DNA of 64,000 nucleotides from Endomychus coccineus. Taxonomy: Eukaryota; Arthropoda; Insecta; Coleoptera; Endomychidae. A program made the position numbers and the translations under genes. The notes beneath the pieces are model-generated. The model was not told the DNA's origin, did no database searches, and worked only from the letters and a program-made list of their open reading frames with translations. Of the stretch, positions 21,742 to 36,700 are shown one piece after another. Position 1 is the stretch's first letter, and every line of letters starts with the position of its first letter. Where the stretch lies: NCBI GenBank assembly GCA_958510875.1, contig OY294070.1, positions 119,268,703 to 119,332,702 of the forward strand, in the 5' to 3' direction.

Positions 21742-24700
21742 TTAACATCTAGATAAATCGATAGAAGCTGTAGATTTTATTGTTAAAATAAACGGACTTT
21801 CTTGATTGGGCAGAAATGTGGATGGAATAATTTGGAGCACTCCTGCTGGAATGTTCTCCAATTCTAATATTACATAACCAGACCTACAACAAATCACAAT
21901 TCAAAAGCGTTCTTGAATTATTTTTCTAAATAAAGGAAATGTTGAATATGAATTGCAGATTTGTGTTTACCTGTACGTGCCCGATGAAGTTGTTTTAAAC
22001 GGCGCTGTAACAGTCTCGTGATCATTTATATGACTTATCTCAATTTCAACTCCAATTTGATATTGTTTAGGCCCTTTGAGTTCGATCAAAATCATATTAT
22101 CGTTTCTAGTTGAATCGATAGTGAGCTTGAATCTGGGATTATTTCGATATGTTGCAGGATGATTAGGGCATCCGCCCGCTGTAACACCTTTCCATTCACC
22201 AGTTACCTATAAGAAAACTAACATTAAATTTCACAACTTCTGGTCAGAAGCGAGGCTTAATCCGCCAATTGAATCCACTTATTTCAATGTTATGTTCATC
22301 CAAATATCTTTTATAATAGAATGGCCCTTCAGAATAAATTGTACAACGCAGGATCTATTTCAATATCGAGGAGTGTATATTCGGATATATTTTACGCGTT
22401 TGATCAATAGCCATAATGATGTAAACAGTTATTGTTGAGGGTTTTAATTATGCCTCCAATTCTTTCTGTTATACAGCTCAAAAACAGGTCAAAGGAGTCA
22501 CTTCATACAAACTTCATAATTGAACCAGCGAAGATTTATTTTGTAGTATAAAAGCTTATTTTTAATTGTATATCTGCGTTCATCATGCCCAGTTTAGCCA
22601 GAAGTGAAGCGCTTTTTTCACCAATCCAATAATAACTCATATTCATTCAAAATGTTCGGTACAGAACAGATGAACAATTGAAATCAGTATGCTGTTAAGC
22701 AACGTCAATCGGATAGTTGCCTTAACCTAGATAACATTGAATAGAAGCAACCATTCCGTAATGAAAATCAATTCTAAAATAACTATTAATTTTCACTAAC
22801 TTAATAAATGATTTGAACTATAGTTTCGCTAACACTTCAAACAAATATTACAAAGTACTAATAGTTATGTTATTTAAGTTTAGAATGGATTTCCATCACG
22901 TAATTGGGTTTAACCGATGAAGGGACAACGATAATCAGGTAGCAAACTAATTATACATATTTAACAAGGGAGAAATATTAATTTATCAAGTATTTGTTAC
23001 TCGTTCAATAAGATTTCGGACTTCTTATAAGTATTAATGTCTAGGGATTCCAGCAAATTTAATTTATTACTTTTATTCTGAATGTGCTAAATATTCAAAT
23101 TATCATTTAAATTGTAGTTTTCCGTTATTAATGTTCTGCAAAGGTGAGATTTATTATTAATGAAACTATGTCTTTTGATAAATTATTCGATGATGACAAA
23201 TGTGGGGTTTACAAGCTGACATGTGGGTCTACTCTAAGATATACATTGGTCAAACAGGAAGGACTTTCAAAAAATGGATCAAGGAACATAGGCGTTGTTC
23301 CATTACCAATAAAGCTGATTCAACTTTTGCAGAACATTTAATTATGGAAAACCATAACAAGATACAACTGGTTGAAAATAATAGAGTAATAGCGACGTTG
23401 ATTATGATTTACGCTTCCCTTGTTCTCAAAACTATGAAATTAATTACTAAAATAACAATTTTCTGAAAAATAAGCGTGTATTAAAATAATTTACATCAAG
23501 GTTCACGTAATATTGACTTAAACATATCGTGAATGATGTAAAAATTATAATGGATACCAACCATTAAATTCTAGTACCTTCTGGTTTCATCAGTAGATGA
23601 ACTATTAGTTTTAAAATGAATAAATTGAGTGATCGAGGTAACTGCTAGATAAAAAAAAATGGTCAGTTCACAACCACGAGGAGATATAATTCAATATGTT
23701 TGAAATCACGATAACGTAGTCATCATTTGAATAATAAAAGCTATACTTTGTGTACTTTAACAATATTCCACAATAATCGAAGTAATAGCTTGTACCGTGT
23801 TTGTGATAAACGTGTGTTAATGATTTAAAATGCTTCAACTTCCATCCTTTCCTTTCTAATTCCTTAGAAGCTTGGAATTGAACGAATCGACATCTTTCAC
23901 ACAGGAAATGAATGGTGAGTTGTTGGCCTTTCTTTAAAATTAATTTAAAATAATTCATTGTTCTCCAATTATTGTCCAGTCAAATTTAAGACAACTTTTA
24001 GCCCCTATAAAAATTTATGTTCGCTAGCTACTTCTGAATGCGCAATCATATAATGAAATCAATAAGATAACACGGTCAAACTTCCAAAGAAATCCAAGAA
24101 CCTACGACACGTTTTTAATTATAAGTTGTAGTCTTAGTTGTGTTTGAGCTTTTTATACATATTCAATTAAACTTGTTTCTATCCATAGAAGACGCTTCCT
24201 AATGATTATAGACCCATTATATTATTATCTGTGATCTCTAAAGTAATGGAGAAAGCAATAAACATCGAGCTCATCCAATACCAAGCTCCAAAATAGTGAA
24301 TTATCAGCAATATGGGTTTCGTCAGCAGAGATCAACGGAGACCAGCTTACCTACGTAACACTTGTATGGCAGAAATCTATTGCAAAATATGGGGAAACTG
24401 TAGCTATAGCATTGGATATTTCCAAAGCATTTGACCGAGCCTGGCACCAAGGTCTTCTTCGGGAGCTTCCGTGATATGGTTTGCCGCCTTAAGTTTGTCG
24501 GTTAGTATAGTTTTCTCTCATATAGAACTCTCCATGTGGTGATTGACGGAGTATCTTCCGATACACTGGCTATTAGCGCTGGTGTCCCACAGGGACTTGC
24601 CGTGGCACCAACTTTGTTTCTGCTCCATATCAATGATCTGTTGGAAGGGACCACCTGTCCCGTCCACAGCTTTGCAAAGGAGACAGAGACAGGATGACAC

Positions 24701-27700
24701 AATTAATGAAGATCTGGAAACGATTTTGAAATGGGTACCTGACAATCTAGTAGAGTTTAATGCAACCAAAACTCTAGCTTGCATCATCTCCAGGAAGGCG
24801 GATCCCACGTACGCTGATATGATGATGTCAAGTACAACTATTCCTATGAAATCTTCCATATCCACGCTCGGGATCACCACCAACAGCACCCTCTCATGGG
24901 ATGATCATGCGAAAACCGCTTCACAAAAACTTGGTTTTCTATTCCGAACCAAGAGCTACTTTACATCTACAAAGCACAGTTTCCACGATGTTTGGAGTTC
25001 TGCTCCCAAACATACGCCGAAACTCTTGGATTCTATCCAGAAGAGTGTTATTCGTCTCATTGATGATGTCACACCTTGTAACGTTTTCCACGTTACTGGT
25101 ATAAAGAACGCTGTAATGATTAGAATAACGATTTCTGCTCGGATTATTGAATCTTGAAACTCGTATTGACTAGGAATGTCACATATATTTCAATAGGAAA
25201 TCAATTGAATCTTTCGCGGATACTCGTTGCACGACGCCCGATTCATTCGCGAGGAGAGGGTGGTTCGTAAAGCGGAAATATAAGGTCTCCATTCTGTTTT
25301 TGGTGTAGCTAGAGGTGAGTTGACATCTAATTCCTACTGATTTAGTTATTGGTCTCTCGAACTTGTACCAAGATACAGCTCGTTGTTGTATTTACAGGTC
25401 TGTGCGATTGAGACGTCTCTTTCCTTTTGCCCGTGACGTTATAGAAGGAATTTCCTGGTAGAGCCTACTTTCAGCTCCTTCAAGTCCCAAGGACGGTAAC
25501 ATTTTTTAGTTTGAATGACCATATTTTCATTTCACTGATTTTTGTTATCTGAATAAATTTGTATTTCATTAACTTCATTTATTTGTTGAGATCGAAACCA
25601 AAGGTTCATGACTAAATTTGTATTTCATTAACTTCTTTATTTGTTGAGATTGAACCCAAAGGTTTCTAATCTATATATCTATATATTATTCAATTACTTT
25701 CATAAAACTTTTTTTAATTTACATTATACCAAATATTCATTTCCTTTATTACAATAATTGTATTTCGTTTAATATGTTATATCCAATTCCAAAAAAGAAT
25801 AAAACCAAATTGTTAAGTTAGACCTTGTCTTATTTTTCTAAATATCCATCAACTTTTATCCACCTCGTAGTGCCTGGATTCTTGACTGTGGATTCTTTTT
25901 AGTTTTGTTTGTGTTAAAGCAGTTGGCGCTCAGGGTAATCCATAAAGTCTCGAATCTCAGGTCACGTTTCACTACGAGCGCTGAGAGTAAATAAACTTAT
26001 TGAGCTAGTTGGGGCCACTTATCACTACTGATCCTAGACAGAGTGATCCGTTTCACACTCATGAATTCATTGACCTCTCTAGAACATCGAAGGAAGGTGG
26101 GCGATCTCTTTTCTAGAGATATTTCCATGGTTCCTCAGAAATCTCGTCTGTTATTCCACCACGAGAGATTCTAGGTAGGTGGACCAGACGAGATATAGCT
26201 AGTCACCCCTTTATTATCAAGCTCGAGACCTGCAGAACTTCCTCCTACCAAACTTAATTTTTCTATCGAACGACGAAGTTGTGGAACTCTTTCCCTAGTG
26301 AGGTCTTTTTTATCCCTGTAACCTCCAAACTTTCAAGTAAAATTCAGATGCCTATCTCCTCTCCCAACATTCCATCGCTGGCTTACACGATGTTCTTCGA
26401 ACATTTTAGATTTTCCTTTCATGTAGTCAAAGTATAGAAAAAAAATGTTTCTTCTAAACTTATTGATGACGCATTTCCCATAATTTTCCTACTAAACGAA
26501 AACATACTGAAGAACGTAGACAGCAATATAGTGGCCGATACGAAACATATTTCAATGTCCGCAATAAAAGAATGTACTGTTTTATCAAATCGATGTTGAA
26601 TCTTCTTATCCAGTTATCAGTTGTGTGAATTTTGACCAATAAATTGAATAACCTAAAAAATTAAAGTTGTTTCGATGTTTTAAATTCCGAGAAAACCAAT
26701 TTGCATTACTATCAATAAATGCATTGAAAATATTGAGGAGTTTCCTCATGTGGCTTATGATGAATAAGACCTGCTGTGACTAACAAATTCAAGTTTCATC
26801 TATTCACCATCAATAAATTCTGACATAGAAGCTTGATATATCGTTGTGAAACTATTACACATTGGGTAACATAATTTTTTGCTACAGACATCACATTTGA
26901 TGTTCAAATTTACTTTTCTTAAGCTTCCTTCTTTCTGTATATAGTTTATTTTCACCATTTGGTGAAGATAACATGTTATGTAAGTTCCTCTTGTCCTCTG
27001 TTCCGAAACTAGTAAAAATAGTGAATGATTATACTGCTTCACTACATTTTGATACTATTTCTGTACCTAATTTTTGATATCTCATGATTTTGCATTTGGA
27101 GATTGCGAATATCTATTGATACTTTGCAAGAAGCAGATAAGTCCCGGACGCATTTAGACATTCCACTATAGATAGCATTCGGCACCCGTCTTCAACCTCA
27201 TTGGTTCGTTTAAATATGCTGCCGAATCCCATAGCGGATTGTTCCGACGGTGCCTAAATCAAGAGTGGATTGTTATTAGAATTCTGAAGTGTAATGTTTA
27301 TGCGGTGCTGAAATGCAGCGATGTCTTTTTATATGCCATTGGTGAAACCTGAAAGTACCAAGAAAACATAGAAGAATCTACTTTGACCCTCGACTCAACG
27401 AATATTAATGTCAAATGCTTTGAATTTAGGTGATGATCCTCTAGGAATTTCGAAAGAATATGTTCACACGGATGACTAGTCTAATGAAGGTTTACAACGG
27501 ATTTTTTTATATATGCAACAACACCATATTAATTTTGGTACTTCACAGTTTACTGGAAGGAAAGTTTTACAGAGATTAAAATCTATAGAACCCAAAACTT
27601 CTTGGGAAACATTCGTATGCACTGCTGGAAGTTCCTTAGCATTAAGGCATAAAACAAATTTGAATATTAAAGTTCAACCAATATCATTAAGTAGAAGAAA

Positions 27701-30700
27701 ATGGGGATGACAAGGGGATGTAAGAGACTTCCTTGTGGCCGACCTGCCAAAGGTGAAACTTCATGCAAGAAAAGGAAGCGCAACTTAGCGGAAAATGTAG
27801 CCAAAAATCGTCCGAATGCAAAAAGTCATGGCATGAACCATTAAAAAATGTTTTTCTTGTATTCGCCTATAACTTCTGCCACATTCAATGTTTACATTCA
27901 TGTTTTTATAGTATCAAAAATAAAAGCTATGTATACCTACATGAGTGTTTATCACTTACAATTGTATGAAAAAGTATACGTTAATTTTAAATTAACTTAA
28001 TATGTATGCAAATTTTAAAAACAAAATAACAAGTTTTCAGAAAAAAGTTGAAATATGTATTACCTAGTAAAGTATTCGGCATAATACATGCTTAAATTGT
28101 GTAGCATTCAAGTCTGTATTTCAGCACCGCTTGAACATTGCACTTCAGAATTCGGCACCGTTCGCAGTTTGAAACTAAATAACAACCCACTCTTGATTTG
28201 AGCACCGTCGAAACAATCCGCTTTGGAATTCGACAGCATATTTAAATGAACCAATCAGATTGAAGACGGGTGCCGAATGCTATAGTGGAATGTCTAAATG
28301 CCGGTATTACCTGGTTTTGGCAAAGTATGAGTAGACAGACAACCAACTATACACCACAGTACGCGTAGTAGGGATAGAAAACTGTCTCACAGTATGATTC
28401 AGAATTTTTAACTATGCAAGAATACACTATTGGTCAATTTTTGCCGAAAAATGGATTTGATTTAATTTCAGTATATTCATTTATATTTGATTTCATAATG
28501 TTGCAATGTTTGCAATCTCAGTGAGTATGTACTATGTACAACTATGAGAAAATCACAATTAAACAATAATTCTCACAGATAAAACACAAATACAATATAT
28601 ACATACCCCTTTTTCAAATTTATACGGATCATCTATTTTATTCAACGTGAATGGACATGTTGCATACGCTCGAAGAGTATAATAAATTGTTTGAGATTTC
28701 TCATATTGCGATATCACAATAGTATACTTTTTTGCGCTTCCTGGCGCCAAAATAACCTTGCAAAGATAATGCGGACTGTTAATCTTCACACCATCAATAT
28801 ACGGAGGAGGATCCACTGAAAAATCGTATTCAACATGTTTGAGATGTTCTCAATCGCGAGAAATAGAACCTAGTGTAAGGCAATGTTTCAAAGTGACAAA
28901 TGGAAGGATATAAATCTATTACTTACTCGGATAGTATACTTTCTTTCCATTATTTTTATACACAAAGATTGTAATATATTCTTTATTTTCTCGGAAATCA
29001 TCAATGTCTGTTATGTGCCTAGTAAGTAAAATCCAAACGGCGGCTGATGAACTGGTTAAGCTAACATCCAACGAGTATTGTGGATTGGAACTTATTGAAT
29101 ATAAATCCTTGGCGGGGCCTAAGCCTGCGTGCCAAGATCTGGAAGAATTAATAGGATTTGAAGACTTTGCGGACAAAAGTACTCGAGTCATTAAGCTAAA
29201 CTAGTATTTTTGTTTGTTTCAAGGTATTCTTGATTGGTTCTATGTGATCAATAAAAATTAATTAGTTCCCATTCTCAATAAAAGCAAAAATATAAACTTC
29301 ATTAAACAAATGAATCATTCCAAATTTGTCGGCATAGTGCGTTTACCCAGGGAAGGGGTAAACTATGGAATTCCCAAACAAAACTGGACAAAACTTTCCA
29401 TCTTCTCACCAAATATGTTAATGCAATACCATTTATAAGCATGTTATAGGTTTATTCAAAAATTATATAACAACCATTCTCACCACCAATGGCTCCCTAA
29501 AGAAATAAAGTGCAGACCAATCCCGTCTACAGGGAAAGATCTGGTATACAGACGGATCTAAGACTGAAAAAGGTGCAGGTGCAGGACTGCAGGAGTATAC
29601 TCAAGAAACCCAAAGACTGGCTTGAGCTATTCATTGGGTAAGCACACATCTGTCTTCCGAGCAGAGGTATATGTAATCCTCCAATGTGTGAAGGAAAACA
29701 AGCGGAGAGCCATCGACGATGAGCAGATCTGCAGACAGTCAGGCTGCACTTAAGGCAATGAGAAGTCAGGAAGTGACATCCCGTCTAATATGGACATGCA
29801 AAAAAGAAAAATTGAAATACTGGTAGACCGAAACCGCGTTAAGCTGATCTGGATGCCGGGTCATCAGGCAATGAAAAAGGCGACGAACTTGCAAAAAGAG
29901 GGTCGGAGAACACTCCAGATCCAGAACAAACCACGGGGGTACCAAAACATACATCACGAAGGTATGTAGAAGACTGGATCATGATAAACCACAAAGAGTA
30001 CAGGGAAAACATCCCAGGAAACGAACATGGGAGGAAATACATCAAAGCCCCGGGTAACCAAAGAACGACAGAACTATTAGCACTAAATATGGAAAAATAA
30101 AAGTTGTAACAGGGCTCATGACTGGCCATGCGCCAGTAAAAGAGCACCTAAACAAAATGGGACTGTACAATGGCGACTTGACATGAAGACTTTGCGGTAA
30201 GGATGCAGAAACAGTGACACACATACTGTGTAAATGCGAGGCACTGGATCGCAAAAGACAGTCAATTTTTGGAAAGCCTAACGGCGATCCAGAATTATAC
30301 AGTTCCCACCCAGTAAAGGACTTGTACAAACTCGTACAAGGTACAAAAATACGCGAGTGGATACCGTAAAGAAACAAAACATAGGCGAGATACAATGGGC
30401 CAGCAGGCCTAAGTGTCACCGGAGACCCAGACAAGTTTACAAAGGGGGTGAAGTTTTTAGTGAGTATGCCTGTAATGGTGACTCTTACAGTAGACCATGA
30501 GTCTCAAAGGCTGTTTATCTCGCCATAAAGGGTCTCTATCAATGTGTAAAACTATAGATAGGAGGTAAATATTCATTTTTAAATAATCTTGGAAGAACAA
30601 ATAATATTTTGTATGTAATATAGATATGTTGTTTTGAATTACAGGTTTTATATTGGCAATTTAGTTGTTTTATTTTATAACCAACATATACAACACAACT

Positions 30701-33700
30701 AGTATATAGACACCATAATAATATGTTTATTCTATTTCCAGGTTTTGAAAAATACAATTAGAGAATGAATAAAATAACCAAGTATCACCTGGGAATAACA
30801 GAAATTGCTACGGAACATTCATTGACTTAAACACATGCATACTATGGTAGTCCAAGCACAGAAGTGCGTGCAGAAATTAATACTTGGAAAAAAGAATATG
30901 AGAGTGCAGAAAATTGAATTTAAAGGTGAGTATCTGTTTCATGCAACTCGATCCGAAATGGCGAACATAACCTAAAAAATTGGCAAAGTTGCAAAAAGCC
31001 GTTTTTCTTAAATAAGTAAAAAACTATAGCTCGGATCGAAAAAAAATAAAGGAGACAGTTGCAGGAATCAAATAGATCTGTCGATTTGCTCCCACGATAA
31101 TTATCGATATCTTTCATACTTTTCGAGTTATATTGAAAAAACTGTTAAAAATCGGGGTATCGAGAAGTCGTTAACTATAACGTTTCCATACTTGTTATTT
31201 GCTGTACGTATAGCCCATGGCAAGCTTGAAAAGCGATTTGTTTTTAAAATTTTAAATATTGATAATTTTTTGGAAATATACCATTCGAAAAAAAAATCGC
31301 TTTCATAAATTGGCTAGATCTTCTCAGCGGATCGTCCTAGAGTAACGATTTCGGGCTTATTTTCTTGAAGAGTTGTGATATAATGTTATTAAAGAAACAT
31401 CGCGATTTTTCGAATTTTAAGGGTGAAAAAATGACGACCAATAACATTATAGCACAACTCTTCAAGAAGAAAATGAGCTCGGAATCGTCACTCTAGGACC
31501 ATCCGCTGAGAAGATCTAGCCAATTTATGAGAGCGTCTTTTTTTCGAAAAATCGATATATCTCGAAAAATTATCAATATTTTAAATTTAAAAAAATCACT
31601 TTTGAGACTTGCCATGGACTATACGTACAGCAAATAACAAGTAAGAAAACGTAATAGTTAACGATTTCTCGACACCCCGATTTTTAACGGTTTTTTCAAT
31701 ATAACTCAAGTATGAAAGATATCGATAATTATCATTGAAGCAAATCGATAGATCTATTCGATAGCTACAACTTTCTCTTTCAACTTTTTTCGATCCGAGC
31801 GATAGTTTTTTACTCATTTGTGAAAAACCGCATTTTGCAACTTGCATAAAACAGAAACTCACCTTTAAATTTAATTTCCTATACGCTCATATTTTTTTTC
31901 CAGGTATTAATTTCTGCAAATTTAACATTAGGCCGTTGTCTATTGCTTGGACTAATAGGTCTGGTGGATTACCTGCACAGTAAAGATTTATCTATTGTAT
32001 CTGATTTCCTAGTTCTATCGACAATTGTGTCAGTTTGGAACAAACTCACGATAAGACGATCATTAGTAATTTTTTGTGAAATTATACAGGATAGATCTCC
32101 CAGAGTTAATGCTAGTCTTTCAAAATTTGAAAGCGGCTCTCTCAAATAATGAAGATTTTCGAGCCTCGACCCAACAATATTTAACAACTTCTGGAACATA
32201 TTGCTACAAATCATCACTGTCACACTGACATCATCAATAACCTACAAATTTCATACCTATTTATTTCAGTTGTAAAACAATAATGAACTACAAATTATGA
32301 AATAATTATGTGAACTTTGAACCTTTTCAGAGGTCGTGATAGCCACAATCCGGGTCAAAAACTGTTTTGAAATAGTTAATTTTCCGTAAATCGAATGACG
32401 TTCACGTGAGAAGCCCGTAGCACGCGAGTTAGAAAAGTGCAAACTGGTTGTACCTAGTACGGCTTTACGACGACTTTTCGCGTGCCGTTTTTGCTCCATG
32501 TAGTTAGATTTAGTATCGGACCGTGCCCGACGACCCTTCTTTTTTCGATAAATGTCCATTAAATAGGAAAATTTAATTGAAACAGTTTGAGCTATTCTCA
32601 GATCTCAGCTACGCGCGTCTAACGTGCGACGTACCAAAGCTAGCGGCCCATAGCCAAAAACACTTTATTACAACTGGCGCCGGTCGCACGGGGCAGGAAA
32701 CGGTCCCAAATTAACAAGACCGAGGTAAAATGTATAAACTCTAACTTACGCGCAACGAGCTCCTCGAGGCATATGTCAAAATGATTTCGTTCGTAGCTAA
32801 TTACGTAGGACGTCTGGCGTTCATGCAATTATGTTTTTAGATAATTCGAACCTTCTTATTTCGATAGGCCACGTGAAAATCCCAAGTCCAAAGCGCTAAA
32901 GACTTCTGAGTGTTACAATATTCGTATAAATTGCGAAATTTCGCACTTTCAGAAACTTCAAATTAATTATGACATAATTATTTCAAACGTAAAGTAAGAC
33001 ACACGTTTTAGATTCCACAACCACCCTTGACCAAGATAATTTTTGATATCCCAGTACTCTAATAGTATTTTTAGTGAATAAAGATTATTTCATACTATAC
33101 AATCATATACTTACTGGTGAATACAATACGTATATTTGAACAATTCTGGATTCCAATTCATATAGAAAACGTCAAAAAACGCACACAAACTGTCATAATC
33201 TATCCAGAAAACACCATTATCGAATTGAGCGGCACTATTTGGATCGTAATTCAAAATTGACTGCAATTCAGAAGTCCAATGCGCTGTATCCAATTCAGAG
33301 TAATTTCCTCGCCATCTCAAATGTGACCAAGGATTTTTCACTTTCATTAAACGAACCTTCAATGTGGAATCGATTTTAGTGGAGGAATGTCTTGAACAAA
33401 AAAAAGACTTACCCCATTGACTGTTCGAATGTCGATTAATGCGTATGCATGAGTAGCCACCAACCCACTTCTTTCAGCAACTGCTTCTGATAACTGGCCT
33501 GTAGCGATAGTAACGAGTACATCTCCTTTCGCCATACGGCTTTCAAGCGTTGTAAATAAGGCATCTTTATTGAATTCTTCGGAATTGATGGACGTCCTTT
33601 CAGGTATCCAACCTGTAAGTGCGTGCAGATCAATATTCTGAAACATAGCAACAACAATAATTTGTAATTCAATTATCATATCTTTGGTATAGCTTGTGAC

Positions 33701-36700
33701 AACGATTTCTATATTAGATCTAGAACAATTTACTCATGCAATATGAATGTAAAGGTATAAAGTCGTATACCCTGTTCACACTTTGCCTAATAAATTAGTC
33801 AATTTTATTCAATTGACTTGGCAGTTCATAATAAATAAGAAATAATCACTCTTATCCACTAAAAATCCACCCGAGGACTTCCGTGTCAACGCGAGAGCGA
33901 TTGACTACAGGATGGTTTCGAACGTGATAAGCTATGAAGGAGTGCGCTGGGCCATCTCGAGCTTTGCGCCCTACAAATCACCGGGTGAGAATGGAATCTT
34001 CCCGGCTCTCTCACAAGAGGGCTTGGAGCTTATCACAATTCCGGTGCTCCGGATATTCCGATTTTGTATCGCCTCTGCCTTTATACCAAGGCTTTGGAGG
34101 TCGGTCAAAGTCGTTTTCATTCCTAAGGCGAGAAGAACTGACTTCACTGAAGCCAAATCTTTCCGCCCTATCAGCCTCACATCTTTTCTTTTGAAAGCGC
34201 TGAAGAGACTGATCGATAGGTATATCAAAGACGGTGCTTTACAGGATTTTCCGCTTCACCGTCGATAGTACGTCTATCAGGCGGGCAAATCAACCGAGAC
34301 GCCCCTTCATCACCTGGTTACCCAGATCGAAGGAGCTATTAGTCTCGGACAGTGCGCCATAGGCGTTTTCCTGGATATCGAAGGGGCATTTGATAATACC
34401 TCCTTTGAGTCCATGTGTCATGCTGCGGAGAGACATGGAATCGATCACACCATGGTCAGGTGGATCAAGACCATGCTCTTGCAGACTGATAACGGCACAC
34501 CATAATTCTGTGGTGCCTGGTGGTGGACAGTTTGTTGGTCGAGCTGAATGAGGCTATGACCCTAAGAAGACACCTGGCTACCTTGTGCGAGCTGCAGAAC
34601 ACTGCACTTGCCATCGTTGCTCGCTGGTGCCAGGTCGAGGGACTCAGGGTGAATCATGAAAAGACCGAAGTGGTTCTTTTCACGAGGAAACGGAAACTGG
34701 GACCCTGACCAGAAATTCGTTTGTTTGGAAGGTTCCTTGCACATGAAAGGCTCAGTGAAGTACCTGGGAGTACTAAATGCTAAACTGAGCTGGAAAATGC
34801 ACCTGGAAATCCGGGTAAAGAAGGCCGTTGCATCCTTATGGGCATGCAGGAGAGCCTTCGCAAACACATGGGGTCTACGGCCACAGGTTCTGCACTGGTT
34901 CTACACGGCCATAATGCGCCCAATCATAACGGACTGGGAGAACAAGGACTCTGGACCGCTTCCGCCAGGGGCACTAGTGTGGTTCACGGCGGGTCTAAGA
35001 CTGGAGAGTCTAGCGGAGCCGGAGTCTACTCGTGTACACCCAGAAGGGAGATTTCAGTTCCCCTAGGTGGCCACGCAACCGTTTTCCAGACTGAGGTCTG
35101 TGCAATACGGACATGTGCCCTGGAAAACCTCAGATTAAACTACCGAGGTAGTCGAATTTAAATCTGCACTGACAGCCGAGCGGCCCTGGGTGCACTTCGC
35201 GCCTACAGAGTGCCTTCTAGGCTTGTCTTGGAGTGCAGAGAAGCTCTGTGTGTACCGGCCCATTCTGGCGTGAAGGGAAACGAAGTGGCCGATGAATTAG
35301 CCAAATGAGGTTCCTCGAGAGCCCCTGGCCCCGATTCCACCATCGGAATTTCATCGACCACCGGGCTCCACGCCCTCAAGGAGCTACTGGATAGACAGTG
35401 GCTCTCGGTCTGGCGTGGTTCCCTCAGCATGAGGCATGCGAAGCTCCACATTAGGCAGTTCCCTCTAACCTAAACTCTCTAAAACGCTACTCTCTATGAG
35501 CAGGAAATGCCTAAAACTGGTGACAGGACTCCTCACAGGACACTGTCATGTGAATAAACATCTACACACAATGGGCATTGTTGAAGACCCAGTTTGTAGT
35601 AGATGTGGGGAGGCAGATGAAACTGCCTCCAGTGTCCAGCACTGGCTTCTCTTAGGCTTCTTGTGTCAAGGGGCGCACAATGGACCCAATCAAGCGGTCT
35701 AAGTGCTCCGGACCCGGAGCTCTCCCGCTTTGATTGATTGATCCACTAAAAATACTGTTTTAAAGTACTCAGAACCTTTCAGGTACAAAGTAGCCATCAA
35801 CAGAGTAAACTAAACTAGAAATAAAAATGTGCCTGTTTAAATACTATTTGGGGTTACCCTCAGCTGGAGATAAGCCGAAATTTGATTTGATCTTTAGTTT
35901 ACTCTGATGATGGCTTCTTGGTAGCTGAAAGGTTCTCATCAACTTAACAGTATGAGTGTATAAGAGTGATTATTTCTTATTCATAGTTATAGTGTATCAA
36001 TAGTGTGAACTCTTTTATAGTTTATTATTGACAGTTTATATTCTTTATATTATTAGAACTAAATTCAGATTTACAGAAACAGTTCTTCTCAAGACTATAT
36101 TCTACCTACAGTGTAAACTGCAATTAAATTGACATATTAATTCTAAATTTTTATTTAATATTGTACTTTGGCACATGGTCCAGATATTAAGCAGCACCAA
36201 TAACATTTCAAGAGCAACGCAAATTTTATTAGGAACTATGAGGTCATATAATGTTCTAAACATAACCTATTTCTAAATTATTGCAGGTTTTTACTTACAC
36301 TATTACTTCCAGGAAAATCGTAACCACCCATAACTTTCATATAAGCTTTTTCCAAGATAGATATCCAAAACTCATTTTTATTACTTGAATATGAGCATAA
36401 CAATTGTCCATATTTGCTCACTGGAAAGTAATCATCAACAATTACTTTTCTTGTAATACCATTTACGTGCAATTTGATCATATACTTTCCAAAAGGATTG
36501 TATAATGGTTTTTTATCTTTTGATTGTGGATAAATTATAGCTGTAACTAATTTTCTCCCAAAATTGCATTCATATGAAGCACTAACAGCCAAACTTGCTA
36601 CAAATGAACAATCAGATATAACAGTTTGTTTGATATTTAGATAATTTGGGGAAGCCCCTAGAACGATACAGGGTTCTCCAGAAATATCCTGAGGTCGTAC

